Part shown: positions 34,691 to 44,296 of the stretch, in pieces | Layout: every line of letters starts with the position of its first letter | Position numbering within the stretch: the stretch's first letter is position 1 | Assembly (NCBI GenBank): GCA_029935705.1 | Contig: JAOZJU010000003.1 | Coordinates: forward strand, 1-58,480 | DNA from: Arcobacteraceae bacterium | GTDB taxonomy: Bacteria > Campylobacterota > Campylobacteria > Campylobacterales > Arcobacteraceae | Length of the DNA: 58,480 nt | Direction: 5' to 3' | Notes under the pieces: model-generated | Database searches by the model: none | Seen by the model: only the letters and a program-made list of their open reading frames with translations | Told to the model about the DNA's origin: nothing | Made by a program: the position numbers and the translations under genes

Positions 34691-35910
34691 TTTAACTCCT
34701 TAAACTCTTTTATCGTAACTATTTTTTCATCTTTTGTGATAAGATTTTTTGTCCATATCGTTCCATCTTGAAACTCATCTTGACCTATTATAGCTAAATG
34801 TGTGGCACCTTTTTTTGTGGCATTTGAGATATGTTTTGTCCAGCTTCGTTTTTTATAATCAGTCAAAACACAAGTGGATTTTCTTTTTGATGATACAATT
34901 TTTCCAAGCATCTGTATAGCTTCATCGGTAGTTGTAGCTATATACCACATATCCTTTTTTTGCTTATCTATCTTGATAAGAGGCATTAGTCTTTCTATGC
35001 CTATAGCAAACCCAACTCCACTTCTGTCTTTTCCACCAAGTTGTGATACAAGCTTGTCGTATCTACCGCCTCCTGCGATTGCATCTTGTGAGCCTATATC
35101 TGCACTAATAAACTCAAAAGCAGTTTTAGTATAATAATCCAACCCACGAACTAAATTTTTGTCTATAGTGTATGGTATATCTAAGTTATCGAGCATATTA
35201 GTTAAACTATCAAAATCTTTTTGACAAACTTCACATAAACTATCTGTGATTTTGGCTATATTTTTAAGTTTGTTTTGACAATCTTTATTTTTGCAGTCAA
35301 ATACTCTTATAGGGTTTGTAATTGCTCGTTTGACACAATCATCACATAGCTTGATAGTGTGTAGTGTTTTGACAAGATCTCTTTTAAACGATGGCATACA
35401 CTCTTGACATCCGAGTGAATTGATATGTAGTTTAAAAGTTATTTTAAAAAATTGAAATATCTTTGTAAGCATATCTATCATATTTAACTCTTCCATATAA
35501 CTACTCTCGCCAATTGTCTCACAACCAAATTGATGAAACTGTCTCAATCTGCCTTTTTGAGGTCTTTCATAACGAAACAAAGGACCAAAATAGTAAAATC
35601 TATGAACTCCACCTGCTTTGTCAAGCTTTTTCTCTATAAAGCTACGAACCACAGATGCAGTGCCTTCTGGTCTTAGGCATACATCATTTTCCCCTTTATC
35701 TGTAAATCTATACATCTCTTTAGTTACTATATCACTACTATTGCCAACAGACCTGACAAATAAGGAGGTTTGTTCTAAAATTGGTGTAGATATAAAATCA
35801 AACCCATATCGTTTTGCTATCAAACTGCAGTTTTCTATAAAATATAAAAACAACACACCATCTTGCTCTTTTATATCGTTCATACCTCTTAAGCTTTGTA
35901 TTGTTTGCAT
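34687..35910 (-). CDS. hisS: Histidyl-tRNA synthetase
   Basis: Class II aminoacyl-tRNA synthetase charging tRNA-His. Motif 1 lies in the first 90 residues, motif 2 is around FRYERPQKGRLRQFHQFG, the histidine-binding LVRGLDYYTKTAFE is present, and motif 3 is GVGFAIGIERL. The C-terminal anticodon-binding domain follows (about 320-407). 407 residues, normal. The ATG at 35910 lies 7 bases after the serB stop, and the end overlaps cysE by 4. Confidence 0.96.
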   Translation of the reverse strand: MQTIQSLRGMNDIKEQDGVLFLYFIENCSLIAKRYGFDFISTPILEQTSLFVRSVGNSSDIVTKEMYRFTDKGENDVCLRPEGTASVVRSFIEKKLDKAGGVHRFYYFGPLFRYERPQKGRLRQFHQFGCETIGESSYMEELNMIDMLTKIFQFFKITFKLHINSLGCQECMPSFKRDLVKTLHTIKLCDDCVKRAITNPIRVFDCKNKDCQNKLKNIAKITDSLCEVCQKDFDSLTNMLDNLDIPYTIDKNLVRGLDYYTKTAFEFISADIGSQDAIAGGGRYDKLVSQLGGKDRSGVGFAIGIERLMPLIKIDKQKKDMWYIATTTDEAIQMLGKIVSSKRKSTCVLTDYKKRSWTKHISNATKKGATHLAIIGQDEFQDGTIWTKNLITKDEKIVTIKEFKELN

Positions 35911-35917
35911 ATTGCTC

Positions 35918-36538
35918 CTATATATATTTTAAAATCTCTGTTAGATTTTTTTTCTTTATGATTATATTTGCTTTTTTTTGCAAAGCTGGTTTTGCGCAAA
36001 ATGCAACTTTTTTAGAGGAGTAATCAAACATACTAATATCATTTGCTCCATCGCCTATAGTTATCGTATCTTCTATATCTATTTTTAAAAGTGTTTGCAA
36101 TCTATTTATCATATCGCCTTTACTAAACTCAAACATCATCTCTCCACCTACTTGCCCAGTAAGATATCCATCTTTTTGATGAAGTATATTTGAAAATTCA
36201 GCATCAAATCCCAAAATATTTTTTGCATATTTTGTAGCAACTCTAAAACCACCAGAGAGACAAACTACTGTATAACCAGCAGTTTGAAGACTCTTTATAG
36301 TCTCTTTTGCTCCATCTATATATGGCAAATTTTTACAAATATTTTGAACCTCTTTATATGGCATACCTCTTAAGAGAGATACCCTTTTTTTAAGACTTTC
36401 ATAAAAATCAATCTCTCCTGCCATAGCTTTATCGGTGATAGTTTTTATCTCATCTCCTACACCATATGCAAAAGCCAAGATATCTATAGTCTCACCATCC
36501 ATAAGTGTAGAATCAAAATCAAATACAGCGAGTTTCAT
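35918..36538 (-). CDS. serB: Phosphoserine phosphatase
   Basis: HAD-family phosphatase completing serine synthesis. The nucleophile motif FDFDSTLMDGE is at the N terminus, motif II is CLSGGF near the middle, and motif III/IV is TIGDGANDISMF. 206 residues, the short SerB form without an ACT domain. Its product serine feeds CysE two genes downstream, so the operon groups serine and cysteine steps. It overlaps the nitroreductase gene by 4 bases. Confidence 0.93.
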   Translation of the reverse strand: MKLAVFDFDSTLMDGETIDILAFAYGVGDEIKTITDKAMAGEIDFYESLKKRVSLLRGMPYKEVQNICKNLPYIDGAKETIKSLQTAGYTVVCLSGGFRVATKYAKNILGFDAEFSNILHQKDGYLTGQVGGEMMFEFSKGDMINRLQTLLKIDIEDTITIGDGANDISMFDYSSKKVAFCAKPALQKKANIIIKKKNLTEILKYI

Positions 36539-37137
36539 ATATTCTCTTTTTCTAAAGGTTTTTCACTTAAAACTATATCTTTAAATACTCTTTTTGGCAC
36601 TATATGATTATCGTTTTTATCTCTATAATAGTTTGTGATATTGTTTTTAACATCTTTTAGTTTAACTGTTTCATCTGCTATACCTAAAGCTATGATAAAG
36701 ATTGGTTTTATATCTTTTTTAAGCTTAAATATCTTTTGATACTCCTCTTTGTCAATACTTGCCATGATGCAACTGCTTATTCCTTTTGTTTTTGCACCTA
36801 ACACAATAGTCTGCATAGCTATACCGCTATCAACTTCACTAAAACCATCTATAGAGCTATCGTTCAATACTAGTATATAAGCAGATGGTTTCTCACTATC
36901 TTTTTGAGACCAGTTTGGCAAGTTTGATGCCCATACAAGTGGTTTGTAAACTTTGTGCTTGATAGACTCATCTGTTATGATTATATATCTAAGTGGTTGT
37001 AAATTTTTTGCACTTGAAACTTGCCTTGCAACATCTACTAACTCTTCTAATTCACTCTTGTCTATCTTTATGTCACTTTTAAATCGTCTTGTACATCTTG
37101 TGTTTAATACTATGTGTTTAAAATCTTTAAAATTCAT
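36535..37137 (-). CDS. Nitroreductase-family FMN oxidoreductase
   Basis: Flavoprotein using NAD(P)H, substrate unknown. The N terminus (VLNTRCTRRFKSD) and SAKNLQPLRYIII are the FMN phosphate and ring contacts typical of the family; VDSGIAMQTIVLGAKTKGIS is the central dimer helix; ALGIADE and KRVFKDIVL close the fold. 200 residues. It overlaps serB and the YgbA-like gene by 4 bases each. In this neighbourhood it may detoxify nitro or nitroso compounds, but that is inference. Confidence 0.85.
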   Translation of the reverse strand: MNFKDFKHIVLNTRCTRRFKSDIKIDKSELEELVDVARQVSSAKNLQPLRYIIITDESIKHKVYKPLVWASNLPNWSQKDSEKPSAYILVLNDSSIDGFSEVDSGIAMQTIVLGAKTKGISSCIMASIDKEEYQKIFKLKKDIKPIFIIALGIADETVKLKDVKNNITNYYRDKNDNHIVPKRVFKDIVLSEKPLEKENI

Positions 37138-37478
37138 TTTGCTCCTAAAATCCTATTTTTTATTTTTGTAAGTCCCAACCTTATGCCACTATATCTCATA
37201 AGTTTTGCTACTTTTTTCCACATAACTGGTTCATAACATGGTTTTGGGCATGTTCTGCATCGTGGTTTTATCTCATGTGGACACTCATTTAATCTATCTA
37301 AACTATAATCTATAAGCTCATAACAATCATCACACAACAGAAGTTCAAGTTTGTGGTTTATCTCATTGTATCTTAGAGTTTTAGTTATTTTTTTTTGATT
37401 TTTGTGCTTATCATTGCAATATTTTTCAAAAAAATTTTTTAAAGTTTGAAACTCGTGAATATATTTTTCATTGGTCAA
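37134..37478 (-). CDS. YgbA-like (nitrous oxide-stimulated promoter family) protein
   Basis: 114-residue cysteine-rich soluble protein. The C-terminal half carries CPHEIKPRCRTCPKPCYEP followed by VMWKKVAKLMRYSGIRL, which I recognise as the PF11756/YgbA pattern (E. coli ygbA is controlled by the NO sensor NsrR). At least seven cysteines, including CDDC, could hold an Fe-S cluster or sense NO. It overlaps the FmdE-like gene by 11 bases and the nitroreductase by 4. The match is from memory of the motif order. Confidence 0.75.
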   Translation of the reverse strand: MTNEKYIHEFQTLKNFFEKYCNDKHKNQKKITKTLRYNEINHKLELLLCDDCYELIDYSLDRLNECPHEIKPRCRTCPKPCYEPVMWKKVAKLMRYSGIRLGLTKIKNRILGAK

Positions 37479-38067
37479 TTTTTATCACTTTATGTCTATG
37501 TTTGAATATATTGTGCACTCTGTCTTGCCACAACTGTCCAAACCTTTCTTTTTCATCTTTGCTGGCAATATTTTTGATCATTTTTGGCATCAGTTCTTTT
37601 TGTTCATCCTCTACAAATATCACTGATGGATTATAATATATATCGACAAAATTTCCATTGTCTACTCTTTGCAACCTAATATCACTTTTGATATCTTGAC
37701 CAAAACTCATAAGAGAGTGCCGAGCAAATCTGTTTTGAATCCCTTTAAATCCATATGTTTCAGTTGCTCCTGTGATTTGAGTAAACACATTTGCTACTAC
37801 TCCTGTAGTATCATCTAAACTATTTTTACTAAATATGACTTTTATCTCACCTCTTTTTGGCAAACTGCCGTTTTTGTAAAGTATCTTTAGACCCTCAAGT
37901 GCCATAAGATATGCTCCTGCTACTGTAGGACAGCTATGACCTGCGAGTTTCACTACATCAATATAATTAAACTCAATCAAACCATCTTCAGTAGAAGATA
38001 AAAAATCAGCTAAGTCATCTTGCAGTTTGATGCTCTCTATATCATCAAAAAAATTTGGGTATTTCAT
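37468..38067 (-). CDS. FmdE-like protein
   Basis: 199-residue soluble protein with the FmdE N-terminal motif: AGHSCPTVAGAYLMALEGLKIL, where His and Cys are the metal-binding residues of the formylmethanofuran dehydrogenase subunit E family. Bacteria with this domain lack methanogenesis, so the function is unknown. A mid-section (FSKNSLDDTTGVVANVFTQITGA) fits the family's second part. No C-terminal zinc ribbon is seen. Tight packing with YgbA-like and nitroreductase genes suggests a shared redox or nitrogen-oxide role. Confidence 0.7.
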   Translation of the reverse strand: MKYPNFFDDIESIKLQDDLADFLSSTEDGLIEFNYIDVVKLAGHSCPTVAGAYLMALEGLKILYKNGSLPKRGEIKVIFSKNSLDDTTGVVANVFTQITGATETYGFKGIQNRFARHSLMSFGQDIKSDIRLQRVDNGNFVDIYYNPSVIFVEDEQKELMPKMIKNIASKDEKERFGQLWQDRVHNIFKHRHKVIKIDQ

Positions 38068-38531
38068 ATTATTTTCCTTTTTGTTATATTTGTTGCCATA
38101 TATGTCAATATACCAAATGGCAAGATTGACAATCCTATAAGATAGGCTATTGGATTTAAGATATGGTTGGTATTTAACAAATAAAATCCAAAAATAAGCA
38201 CCATATAAGATAAGATTCTGTATATAGAAGCAAATGCCGTGATACTATTTGATAGGTTTTTTATATTGTTTTGTTTTGGTTTTTTTATCTCTATATTTGT
38301 GTTGCTATATAGGTCATATGGGTCATCTATCTTGTCAATTTTATCTGGCATATTTGTATTGTTTGTTTTTATTTGGTTGTTGATATTGTTTTTATAACTT
38401 TTATATGAAGCAAAAACCACCAAACACAAACTACCAAATGCCACTTGTGTATTTAAGATATAGATTTTGTCAAAATAAAGAAACAGTATCAATATCGCTA
38501 CAAAATCAACAAACAATATAATTCTAATCAT
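38064..38531 (-). CDS. Small membrane protein, unknown
   Basis: 155 residues with four hydrophobic segments (about 5-22, 28-45, 105-122, 128-147) split by a polar, Asn/Asp/Lys-rich cytoplasmic stretch (about 48-95). I do not recognise the family. It overlaps the FmdE-like gene by 4 bases and the AtpI-like gene by 8, so it is a firm operon member. Confidence 0.7.
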   Translation of the reverse strand: MIRIILFVDFVAILILFLYFDKIYILNTQVAFGSLCLVVFASYKSYKNNINNQIKTNNTNMPDKIDKIDDPYDLYSNTNIEIKKPKQNNIKNLSNSITAFASIYRILSYMVLIFGFYLLNTNHILNPIAYLIGLSILPFGILTYMATNITKRKII

Positions 38532-38808
38532 CTATTTTCATATCTCCATATTTTGCTCTGTGGCTATATCGTGGGTCATCTTCTAGCTCTTTGAACTGTT
38601 TTTGTGCTTTGTCGTAGGCTTTTTTGATATTTAACAAAGCTGCCAATATACCAATAGCCACACCAATCCACAACAACCAAGAAACTCCTGTCAAGTTTTT
38701 AAGAAATATACCCAAAGCAATACCTACTAATATAGCTACAACCATTGATATTCCAAGCGATACAAACTCTAAAGCTTCAAGAGAGTTTTTATATTTTATT
38801 TTTTTCAT
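38524..38808 (-). CDS. AtpI/AtpZ-like membrane protein
   Basis: 94-residue protein with two helices (about 14-35 and 41-60) joined by a short loop, and a charged C-terminal tail. GISMVVAILVGIALGIFL and WLLWIGVAIGILAALLNI match the AtpZ/AtpI-family pattern, small proteins linked to F1Fo assembly and Mg2+. No ATP synthase genes are adjacent. It is the first gene of the ten-gene operon and lies divergent to luxS. Confidence 0.65.
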   Translation of the reverse strand: MKKIKYKNSLEALEFVSLGISMVVAILVGIALGIFLKNLTGVSWLLWIGVAIGILAALLNIKKAYDKAQKQFKELEDDPRYSHRAKYGDMKIDD

Positions 38809-38837
38809 TACTTATTATACCAAAATTAAGTTAAATA

Positions 38838-38846
38838 TAGTATAAT
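38838..38846. promoter_or_regulatory. Overlapping divergent -10 elements (luxS / AtpI-like operon)
   Basis: TATAAT at 38841-38846 (plus) lies 22 bases before the luxS ATG. On the minus strand TATACT (38838-38843) overlaps it. A second minus-strand TATAAT at 38814-38819 is too close to the 38808 start to be its promoter. Confidence 0.45.
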
Positions 38847-38868
38847 TATAAAAAATTAAAGGTTCAAT

Positions 38869-39375
38869 ATGCCACTTCTTGATAGTTTTTGTGTAAACCA
38901 TATAGATATGCCAGCTCCTGCTTTAAGAGTGGCAAAAAATATCAAAACTCCAAAAGGTGACGATATAACCGTATATGATATGAGATTTTGCAAACCAAAC
39001 AAAACTAAAATGAGCACAAAAGGCATACATACGATGGAGCATCTATTTGCTGGATTTTTAAGAGATTATCTTGAAAATGATCATATCCAGATAATTGATT
39101 GTAGCCCTATGGGTTGCAAAACTGGGTTTTATATGAGTATGATAGGCAAAACAAGCGATCAAAACATCATAACCGCATGGGAAAAATCTATGAAAGATGT
39201 GATAAAGGTCAAAAGTAAAAAAGATATACCAGAGTTAAATATATATCAGTGCGGTAGTTACAAGCTTCACAGCCTAAAACAAGCAAAAAAGATAGCAAAA
39301 GATATTTTAGAGAAAAAGATCACAGTGATGGACAATGAGAAGCTAAAACTCGATGAAAGTTATATAAATATATGA
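38869..39375 (+). CDS. luxS: S-ribosylhomocysteine lyase LuxS
   Basis: Cleaves S-ribosylhomocysteine to homocysteine and the AI-2 precursor DPD, part of methyl-cycle recycling. Metal ligands H54 and H58 (HTMEH, with E57 catalytic) and C128 (YQCGSYKLH) are present, and catalytic C83 is in MGCKTGFY. 168 residues, typical. AAAGG precedes the ATG at 38869, and the end overlaps the transpeptidase gene by 4 bases. Confidence 0.96.
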   Translation: MPLLDSFCVNHIDMPAPALRVAKNIKTPKGDDITVYDMRFCKPNKTKMSTKGIHTMEHLFAGFLRDYLENDHIQIIDCSPMGCKTGFYMSMIGKTSDQNIITAWEKSMKDVIKVKSKKDIPELNIYQCGSYKLHSLKQAKKIAKDILEKKITVMDNEKLKLDESYINI

Positions 39376-41003
39376 TAAAAAAATTATCTCTTTTTTTATT
39401 GTTGTCTAGTTTTCTCTTTGCAGATGCTAAACTCTTTTTTAAAGATAATAGAAAATCAATACACTCAAGCATATGCACCAATATTATACTAAACAACTAT
39501 AAAATTTTTGATAAATTAAGCCAAAAAAAACTGCTTATTAAAATATATAGAAAAAACTGCACACACTCTCATGGGCTTTTGTGGTTTGATAAATATGGCA
39601 ATTTTAATGCAAACTTTGTAGATGCATTGGAGCTTATAAAAAACAATCCAAAATACAACTATATCAAAAAAAGTATCATAAACAACTCTATAGATATCGT
39701 AAATAGCGACAAACTCTATACAAAATCTCATGACAATATAGATATTCAACTTACAAATGCTGTATTAAAAGAGATCAACAATATATATTATGGCAAAACC
39801 AAATTTTATAGGATGAAAAGGTGGCTGAAAAACGATAGAGAGAAGTTTGAATGGGATTATAGCAAAGAGAAGCTTAATATAGCCAACTATCTTTTAAATG
39901 CTCTTAAAAACAACAAATTGATTTCAAGCTTGAAAAACCTTGAACCACAATATATTCAATACAAAAGATTGAAAAAACAACTCAAACTTTACCAACAAAT
40001 CAAAAAACTAGGCGGTTGGCAGAAGATAAAATATGGCAAAACGATAAAGTATAAAACTAAAGATTATCGCATATCAAAGATCAAAAAAAGATTGTCTTTG
40101 ACCGATGGTTTTGTTATGACAAACGACGACAACCTATATAACAAAGCATTGCTCGTAGCTGTCAAGAGATTTCAAAAACGACATGGACTTGAACCAGATG
40201 GCAGAATTGGTAGTAGCACTATATCAAAGATGAATATATCTATAAATAAAAAAATAGATATTATCAAACTAAATTTAGAAAGACACAGATGGTTAACCCA
40301 CATATTTCCAAAAAAATATATTGAGATAAATATCCCAAGTTTTAGACTAAATATTGTCGAAAATCACAAATCAATATACAGCACAAAAATAGTTGTAGGT
40401 AAAAAAGAGAGGCCTTCTCCTATATTTACTGACAGATTGTCATCTTTTGTGATAAATCCATACTGGAGAGTGCCAAAATCACTGGTGCAAAAAGATATCT
40501 TAAGACATATTATGGATGATTCTACATATATAGCAAGAAACAATATAAAAATTACAAACAAAAGAGGCAAAAAAGTATCTGTCACTGATGTAAATTGGTT
40601 TGAGTATGATGAAGATAGCAATATACCTTACAGGTTCAGACAAGAACCAGGCAAGAAAAATGCATTGGGTTTAGTAAAATTCCTTTTCCCAAATAGATAT
40701 GCTGTATATCTACACGACACAAACCACAAAAGCTTATTTAAAAAGACAAATAGGGCATATAGTTCTGGCTGTATTAGAGTTCATAAACCATTTGATCTTT
40801 TAACTGAATTAAATAAAGATGACAGCAGATATACAAATAAAAATATCAAAAATCATATCAAAAGTAAAAAAAATAGACATTTTAGCTTTAAAGATAAACT
40901 AAAAATCTATATAAACTATCTTACAGCATATGTAGGTGATGATGGTTTGCTATATTTTTATAAAGATGTTTATGACTACGATAGAGTTCAACTAAGGTTT
41001 TAA
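39372..41003 (+). CDS. L,D-transpeptidase, YcbB/LdtD-like
   Basis: Periplasmic cell-wall enzyme making 3-3 peptidoglycan cross-links or related attachments. A signal peptide (about 1-18, ending FA) is followed by an N-terminal scaffold, a peptidoglycan-binding domain ([19 protein letters not shown], about 260-285) and a YkuD catalytic domain (about 315-480) with the nucleophile C467 in [11 protein letters not shown]. 543 residues, in the range of YcbB proteins. A ~60-residue tail follows the catalytic domain. It overlaps luxS by 4 bases. Confidence 0.88.
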   Translation: MIKKLSLFLLLSSFLFADAKLFFKDNRKSIHSSICTNIILNNYKIFDKLSQKKLLIKIYRKNCTHSHGLLWFDKYGNFNANFVDALELIKNNPKYNYIKKSIINNSIDIVNSDKLYTKSHDNIDIQLTNAVLKEINNIYYGKTKFYRMKRWLKNDREKFEWDYSKEKLNIANYLLNALKNNKLISSLKNLEPQYIQYKRLKKQLKLYQQIKKLGGWQKIKYGKTIKYKTKDYRISKIKKRLSLTDGFVMTNDDNLYNKALLVAVKRFQKRHGLEPDGRIGSSTISKMNISINKKIDIIKLNLERHRWLTHIFPKKYIEINIPSFRLNIVENHKSIYSTKIVVGKKERPSPIFTDRLSSFVINPYWRVPKSLVQKDILRHIMDDSTYIARNNIKITNKRGKKVSVTDVNWFEYDEDSNIPYRFRQEPGKKNALGLVKFLFPNRYAVYLHDTNHKSLFKKTNRAYSSGCIRVHKPFDLLTELNKDDSRYTNKNIKNHIKSKKNRHFSFKDKLKIYINYLTAYVGDDGLLYFYKDVYDYDRVQLRF

Positions 41004-41045
41004 GCACAACTTTTATATATCTAAAGATGCCTAAACCTGTTTGCC

Positions 41046-42716
41046 TTACTTAAAGAAAAGATGCCTTTTCTCTTCGCCATTGATTGCATAATGCAACTCA
41101 AAGATGTTGTTTGCTATTAACTCTATCTCATCTACACTATATTGATCACTTGCAAAAAGTATTTTGTCGTTTGGTTCTATATCTACATCCCAGCTTGGTA
41201 GGATTATCTCTTTTTGATTTTTTGTATTGTATATCATCAAAGCCATTACACTGTTGTCAAGTTTATAGTTAGATAGTGATGTTTTAAATATTGATAGTTT
41301 TAGTTTAGAAGTTTTTAACTCCTCAACCACTGCAGGTGAGTGTTTTTCGCTAAGATGAAGTAGATATAAAATAGGGTCCTCTCCTATAAGTTTTATGAGT
41401 TGTTTTACCAGATTTTGACCCCATGATTCATCTTTGGTTCTAATATATTTGATAAATTTATCAGCAGATGGTTTGATTAGGGCATTTGTGGTTTTGTTTA
41501 TCAATATCTTTGAAGGCATAAATATCACATCTATATTTGCATTGTTAAAAATTGAAAAATCCTCAATATGGTTTTCTCTTGCGATAGTAATTATGTTGCT
41601 ATTTAATTTTTTTGCAGTTCTTAAGATAGATATATTTACAGTATCGTTTTGTGTGCCAGCTATTATAGCTACACTTCTATCTATACCAGCATTTGTTAAG
41701 ATATGTTTATCGTCGCTATTTCCGTATATTATATCTATATCTTTTTTTCTTTTTGGCTCTTGTATCTCTATAAATACTGCATCAACATTGTTTGCTTTGA
41801 ATACTTTGTATATCTCTTGCCCAAATCTACCATAACCACATACTATATACCTACCTACTGGAAGTATTGGCAATTTGTCATTTAGTTTGCCTATTTGATA
41901 TATCCATCTTTCCAATTTTAAAATATTTGGTGCATTAAGTGCTAGGTTTATTTGTGAAGCTATGATTTTAAAAGGATTTTCTACCACTTCTACATCAAGG
42001 TCTTTTAGATTTTCTGTATGGTTTTTTGTCGTTGATTTTGCTGCTATTTTTATATTTGGATTTAGCATTTTTGTAGTTACTGCAATCCTTAGATTGAGTT
42101 CATCATTTTTATACAAAGTTACAAGTGCTTTACAAAACATTGATTTGACACCAGCTAATTCTAAAGTTTGTGAGTCATATGTGTTTGCTCTTAATACTGG
42201 AACATGTGGGGTAAAATTTTCAAGTATTAGATTGTCCACCTTATTTTTGTCATTTTCTACTACAACTACTCTATAGTCTGTTTGATTTATGATTTTGATT
42301 ATCTCGCTTGTGACATAGTTGTATCCTAATACTATTATAAATTTTTCTCGTAGTTTGTTGACTTGCTTTTTAAATCTGTATTGTTTGATTTGGGATATAA
42401 AAAGCTTATCTTGAAGCAAACTTATAAGTGTACCTATAGCATAAAACCACGACACAACCGATATATATATCATAGCACTCACCCACAATCGCTGTTGATA
42501 AGTAAACTCAAAAGGATACTCACCAAAACCAATAGTAGATGCCGTATATGTGACAAAATAAAAAGCATCAAATATGCTCATATGGTGAGCATTGCCATTG
42601 TTGTCAATACCGCTTATTAACAACAATCCAATAATTGATACTGTATATGAAAGTATGATTGCCAAAAATGGCACTTTCATCTTGTTGAGCACTAGCCACA
42701 GAGCACTATCGTTCAT
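41046..42716 (-). CDS. Potassium channel with RCK (TrkA-N) domains
   Basis: 556-residue K+ channel: helix 1 (about 14-36), a pore loop with selectivity filter TIGFGE at 61-66, helix 2 (about 75-98), then two RCK/TrkA-N Rossmann domains (about 118-245 with VLGYNYVTSEI, and about 290-400 with IVCGYGRFGQEI) and a C-terminal TrkA-C-like part. The filter TIGFGE differs slightly from TVGYGD but is a recognised K+ filter variant. The gene lies 3 bases after a conserved small membrane protein and ends the murB operon. Confidence 0.88.
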   Translation of the reverse strand: MNDSALWLVLNKMKVPFLAIILSYTVSIIGLLLISGIDNNGNAHHMSIFDAFYFVTYTASTIGFGEYPFEFTYQQRLWVSAMIYISVVSWFYAIGTLISLLQDKLFISQIKQYRFKKQVNKLREKFIIVLGYNYVTSEIIKIINQTDYRVVVVENDKNKVDNLILENFTPHVPVLRANTYDSQTLELAGVKSMFCKALVTLYKNDELNLRIAVTTKMLNPNIKIAAKSTTKNHTENLKDLDVEVVENPFKIIASQINLALNAPNILKLERWIYQIGKLNDKLPILPVGRYIVCGYGRFGQEIYKVFKANNVDAVFIEIQEPKRKKDIDIIYGNSDDKHILTNAGIDRSVAIIAGTQNDTVNISILRTAKKLNSNIITIARENHIEDFSIFNNANIDVIFMPSKILINKTTNALIKPSADKFIKYIRTKDESWGQNLVKQLIKLIGEDPILYLLHLSEKHSPAVVEELKTSKLKLSIFKTSLSNYKLDNSVMALMIYNTKNQKEIILPSWDVDIEPNDKILFASDQYSVDEIELIANNIFELHYAINGEEKRHLFFK

Positions 42717-42719
42717 ATT

Positions 42720-43094
42720 TTATCGTTTTGATTTTACTGTTTCACTTACATACAATACAACTGAAGTTATATTTGCAAGAAGTGCACCACCACTTAAAGC
42801 TATCACGATAGCAAACACTTCAGTGCTTATATCTTCATATCCAAAGATAGTCCATACAGATGCCGCTATAACCAACTGTATCACAGCTACAAGCGATGTA
42901 GCAAGAAGCACTGAGCCCATTTGTGTCCTATCACCCAACTTTAGCAAAGTTGCTATGATATTAACTACAATAGCAGCAAACAGCTCGTATTTGCTATGAA
43001 GTTCTACTGCTGTGATATCTCCATAAAAAAATCCAAAATTTACCGTCATCGCCAAGATTATAAAAAATCCAGCTATTACTTTATCTATATTCAT
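42720..43094 (-). CDS. Small four-helix membrane protein next to K+ channel
   Basis: 124 residues, four hydrophobic helices (about 5-25, 38-52, 60-82, 93-115), with FFYGDITAVELHSKYELFAA between the first two. It resembles a Campylobacterota-specific family, possibly DUF6394 (from memory, unverified). Its ATG directly follows the polyprenyl synthase stop and the K+ channel starts 3 bases later, so it may be a channel partner; that is inference. Confidence 0.65.
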   Translation of the reverse strand: MNIDKVIAGFFIILAMTVNFGFFYGDITAVELHSKYELFAAIVVNIIATLLKLGDRTQMGSVLLATSLVAVIQLVIAASVWTIFGYEDISTEVFAIVIALSGGALLANITSVVLYVSETVKSKR

Positions 43095-43991
43095 CTATTT
43101 CTCCCTATCTATGATATTGTTTATTATATCAAAAAGTTTTTTATTTTCTTCGTTTTTTATAGCATCTAAACCATCTTTTGCTATATTTTTACATATTTGC
43201 TTTGTTTTACTTATGATATCGTGCTTGTGTATCATCTGTTTAATCCAATTTTGTTGATCTTGATTTAGATCTTTTTTAAAATATGATTTCAATCTATTTT
43301 TATCTGTTTGTGATAAATTTTGATACAAAAGTATATAGACAATCGTGGTTTTGCCCTCTTTAAAATCCAACAAACAAGGTTTACCAAGAGTTGAACTATC
43401 TTGAGTAACATCAAGTATATCGTCTATTATTTGAAAACACAACCCAATTGAGTTGCCATATATAGCAAAGTTTGTTTGATTTTTATTTGCTAAGATACTA
43501 GCACTTTTTGTTGAAGCCTCTATCAAAGAGGCGGTTTTTTTCTCTATCATATCTATATATGTTTCCAAATTTGTATTAAAAGAGTTTGACAGCTCAATAT
43601 CAAGCATCTCTCCTATGCTTAATGATGTAACAGCATTTGATACACAAAAAGCTATATCTTTGTCCATCAATGTAAGTTTTGAAAATGCTTTAGAGTAGAG
43701 TAGGTCGCCTAACATGATCGCTGTTTTTGTATCATAAAGCTTATGTATAGTCTCTTTGCCTCTTCTTAAGGGTGCTTCATCTATCACATCATCATGCAAC
43801 AAAGACGCCAGATGTATCATCTCTATAACCGCACACAACTGTATAGTTTTTTCACTTTGACCTGCAATTTCAATTATCAAAGAGCTTCTTAGCATCTTGC
43901 CTTGAGATATATGGTTATATAGTTTTATAGTTTGTTTGTGTCCGCACTCGTATACAAACTCATCCATACACTTTTTGACTTTTTCAAACAT
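43095..43991 (-). CDS. ispB: Polyprenyl (octaprenyl) diphosphate synthase
   Basis: Trans-prenyltransferase building the long side chain of menaquinone from IPP and farnesyl diphosphate. First aspartate motif DDVID at 67-71 in LLHDDVIDEAPLRRG, and second DDILD at 190-194 in FQIIDDILDVTQD. 298 residues, normal. It overlaps the upstream DUF2018 gene by 1 base. Chain length (octaprenyl versus others) cannot be read from sequence alone; the gene name follows the usual Campylobacterota annotation. Confidence 0.9.
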   Translation of the reverse strand: MFEKVKKCMDEFVYECGHKQTIKLYNHISQGKMLRSSLIIEIAGQSEKTIQLCAVIEMIHLASLLHDDVIDEAPLRRGKETIHKLYDTKTAIMLGDLLYSKAFSKLTLMDKDIAFCVSNAVTSLSIGEMLDIELSNSFNTNLETYIDMIEKKTASLIEASTKSASILANKNQTNFAIYGNSIGLCFQIIDDILDVTQDSSTLGKPCLLDFKEGKTTIVYILLYQNLSQTDKNRLKSYFKKDLNQDQQNWIKQMIHKHDIISKTKQICKNIAKDGLDAIKNEENKKLFDIINNIIDREK

Positions 43992-44287
43992 TAGCTATCA
44001 AGCCTCATGACTATATCTCCTGTCCACTCTATGAGTAAGCTTTTTGCTTTTTGGTTTAATTGTTCAGAATTGTCAATTTTTGCATGGCTTAAAGCTTTAT
44101 TTAGTTCATCTTCACTTATATATTTTTCTAACATCATCTCCATCATCGCAAACTTTTTTGCTGTAGAATCAAACTGTGATTTGACTACATCGCTGCTCGA
44201 TTGTGTAACTATATCGTAAAATTTTGATAGTGGTGTACCACCAAAAATATCATCTTCATCTTCAAAAAGTGCATCATATTTTGTCAT
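43991..44287 (-). CDS. DUF2018 (HP0242-like) protein
   Basis: 98-residue acidic helical protein with FGGTPLSKFYDIVTQSS near the start and a helical middle (KKFAMMEMMLEKYISEDEL). It matches the DUF2018 family of Campylobacterota; the Helicobacter member HP0242 forms a knotted helical homodimer and also lies near the octaprenyl synthase gene. Function unknown. It sits between murB and ispB. Confidence 0.8.
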   Translation of the reverse strand: MTKYDALFEDEDDIFGGTPLSKFYDIVTQSSSDVVKSQFDSTAKKFAMMEMMLEKYISEDELNKALSHAKIDNSEQLNQKAKSLLIEWTGDIVMRLDS

Positions 44288-44296
44288 TTTTATCCT

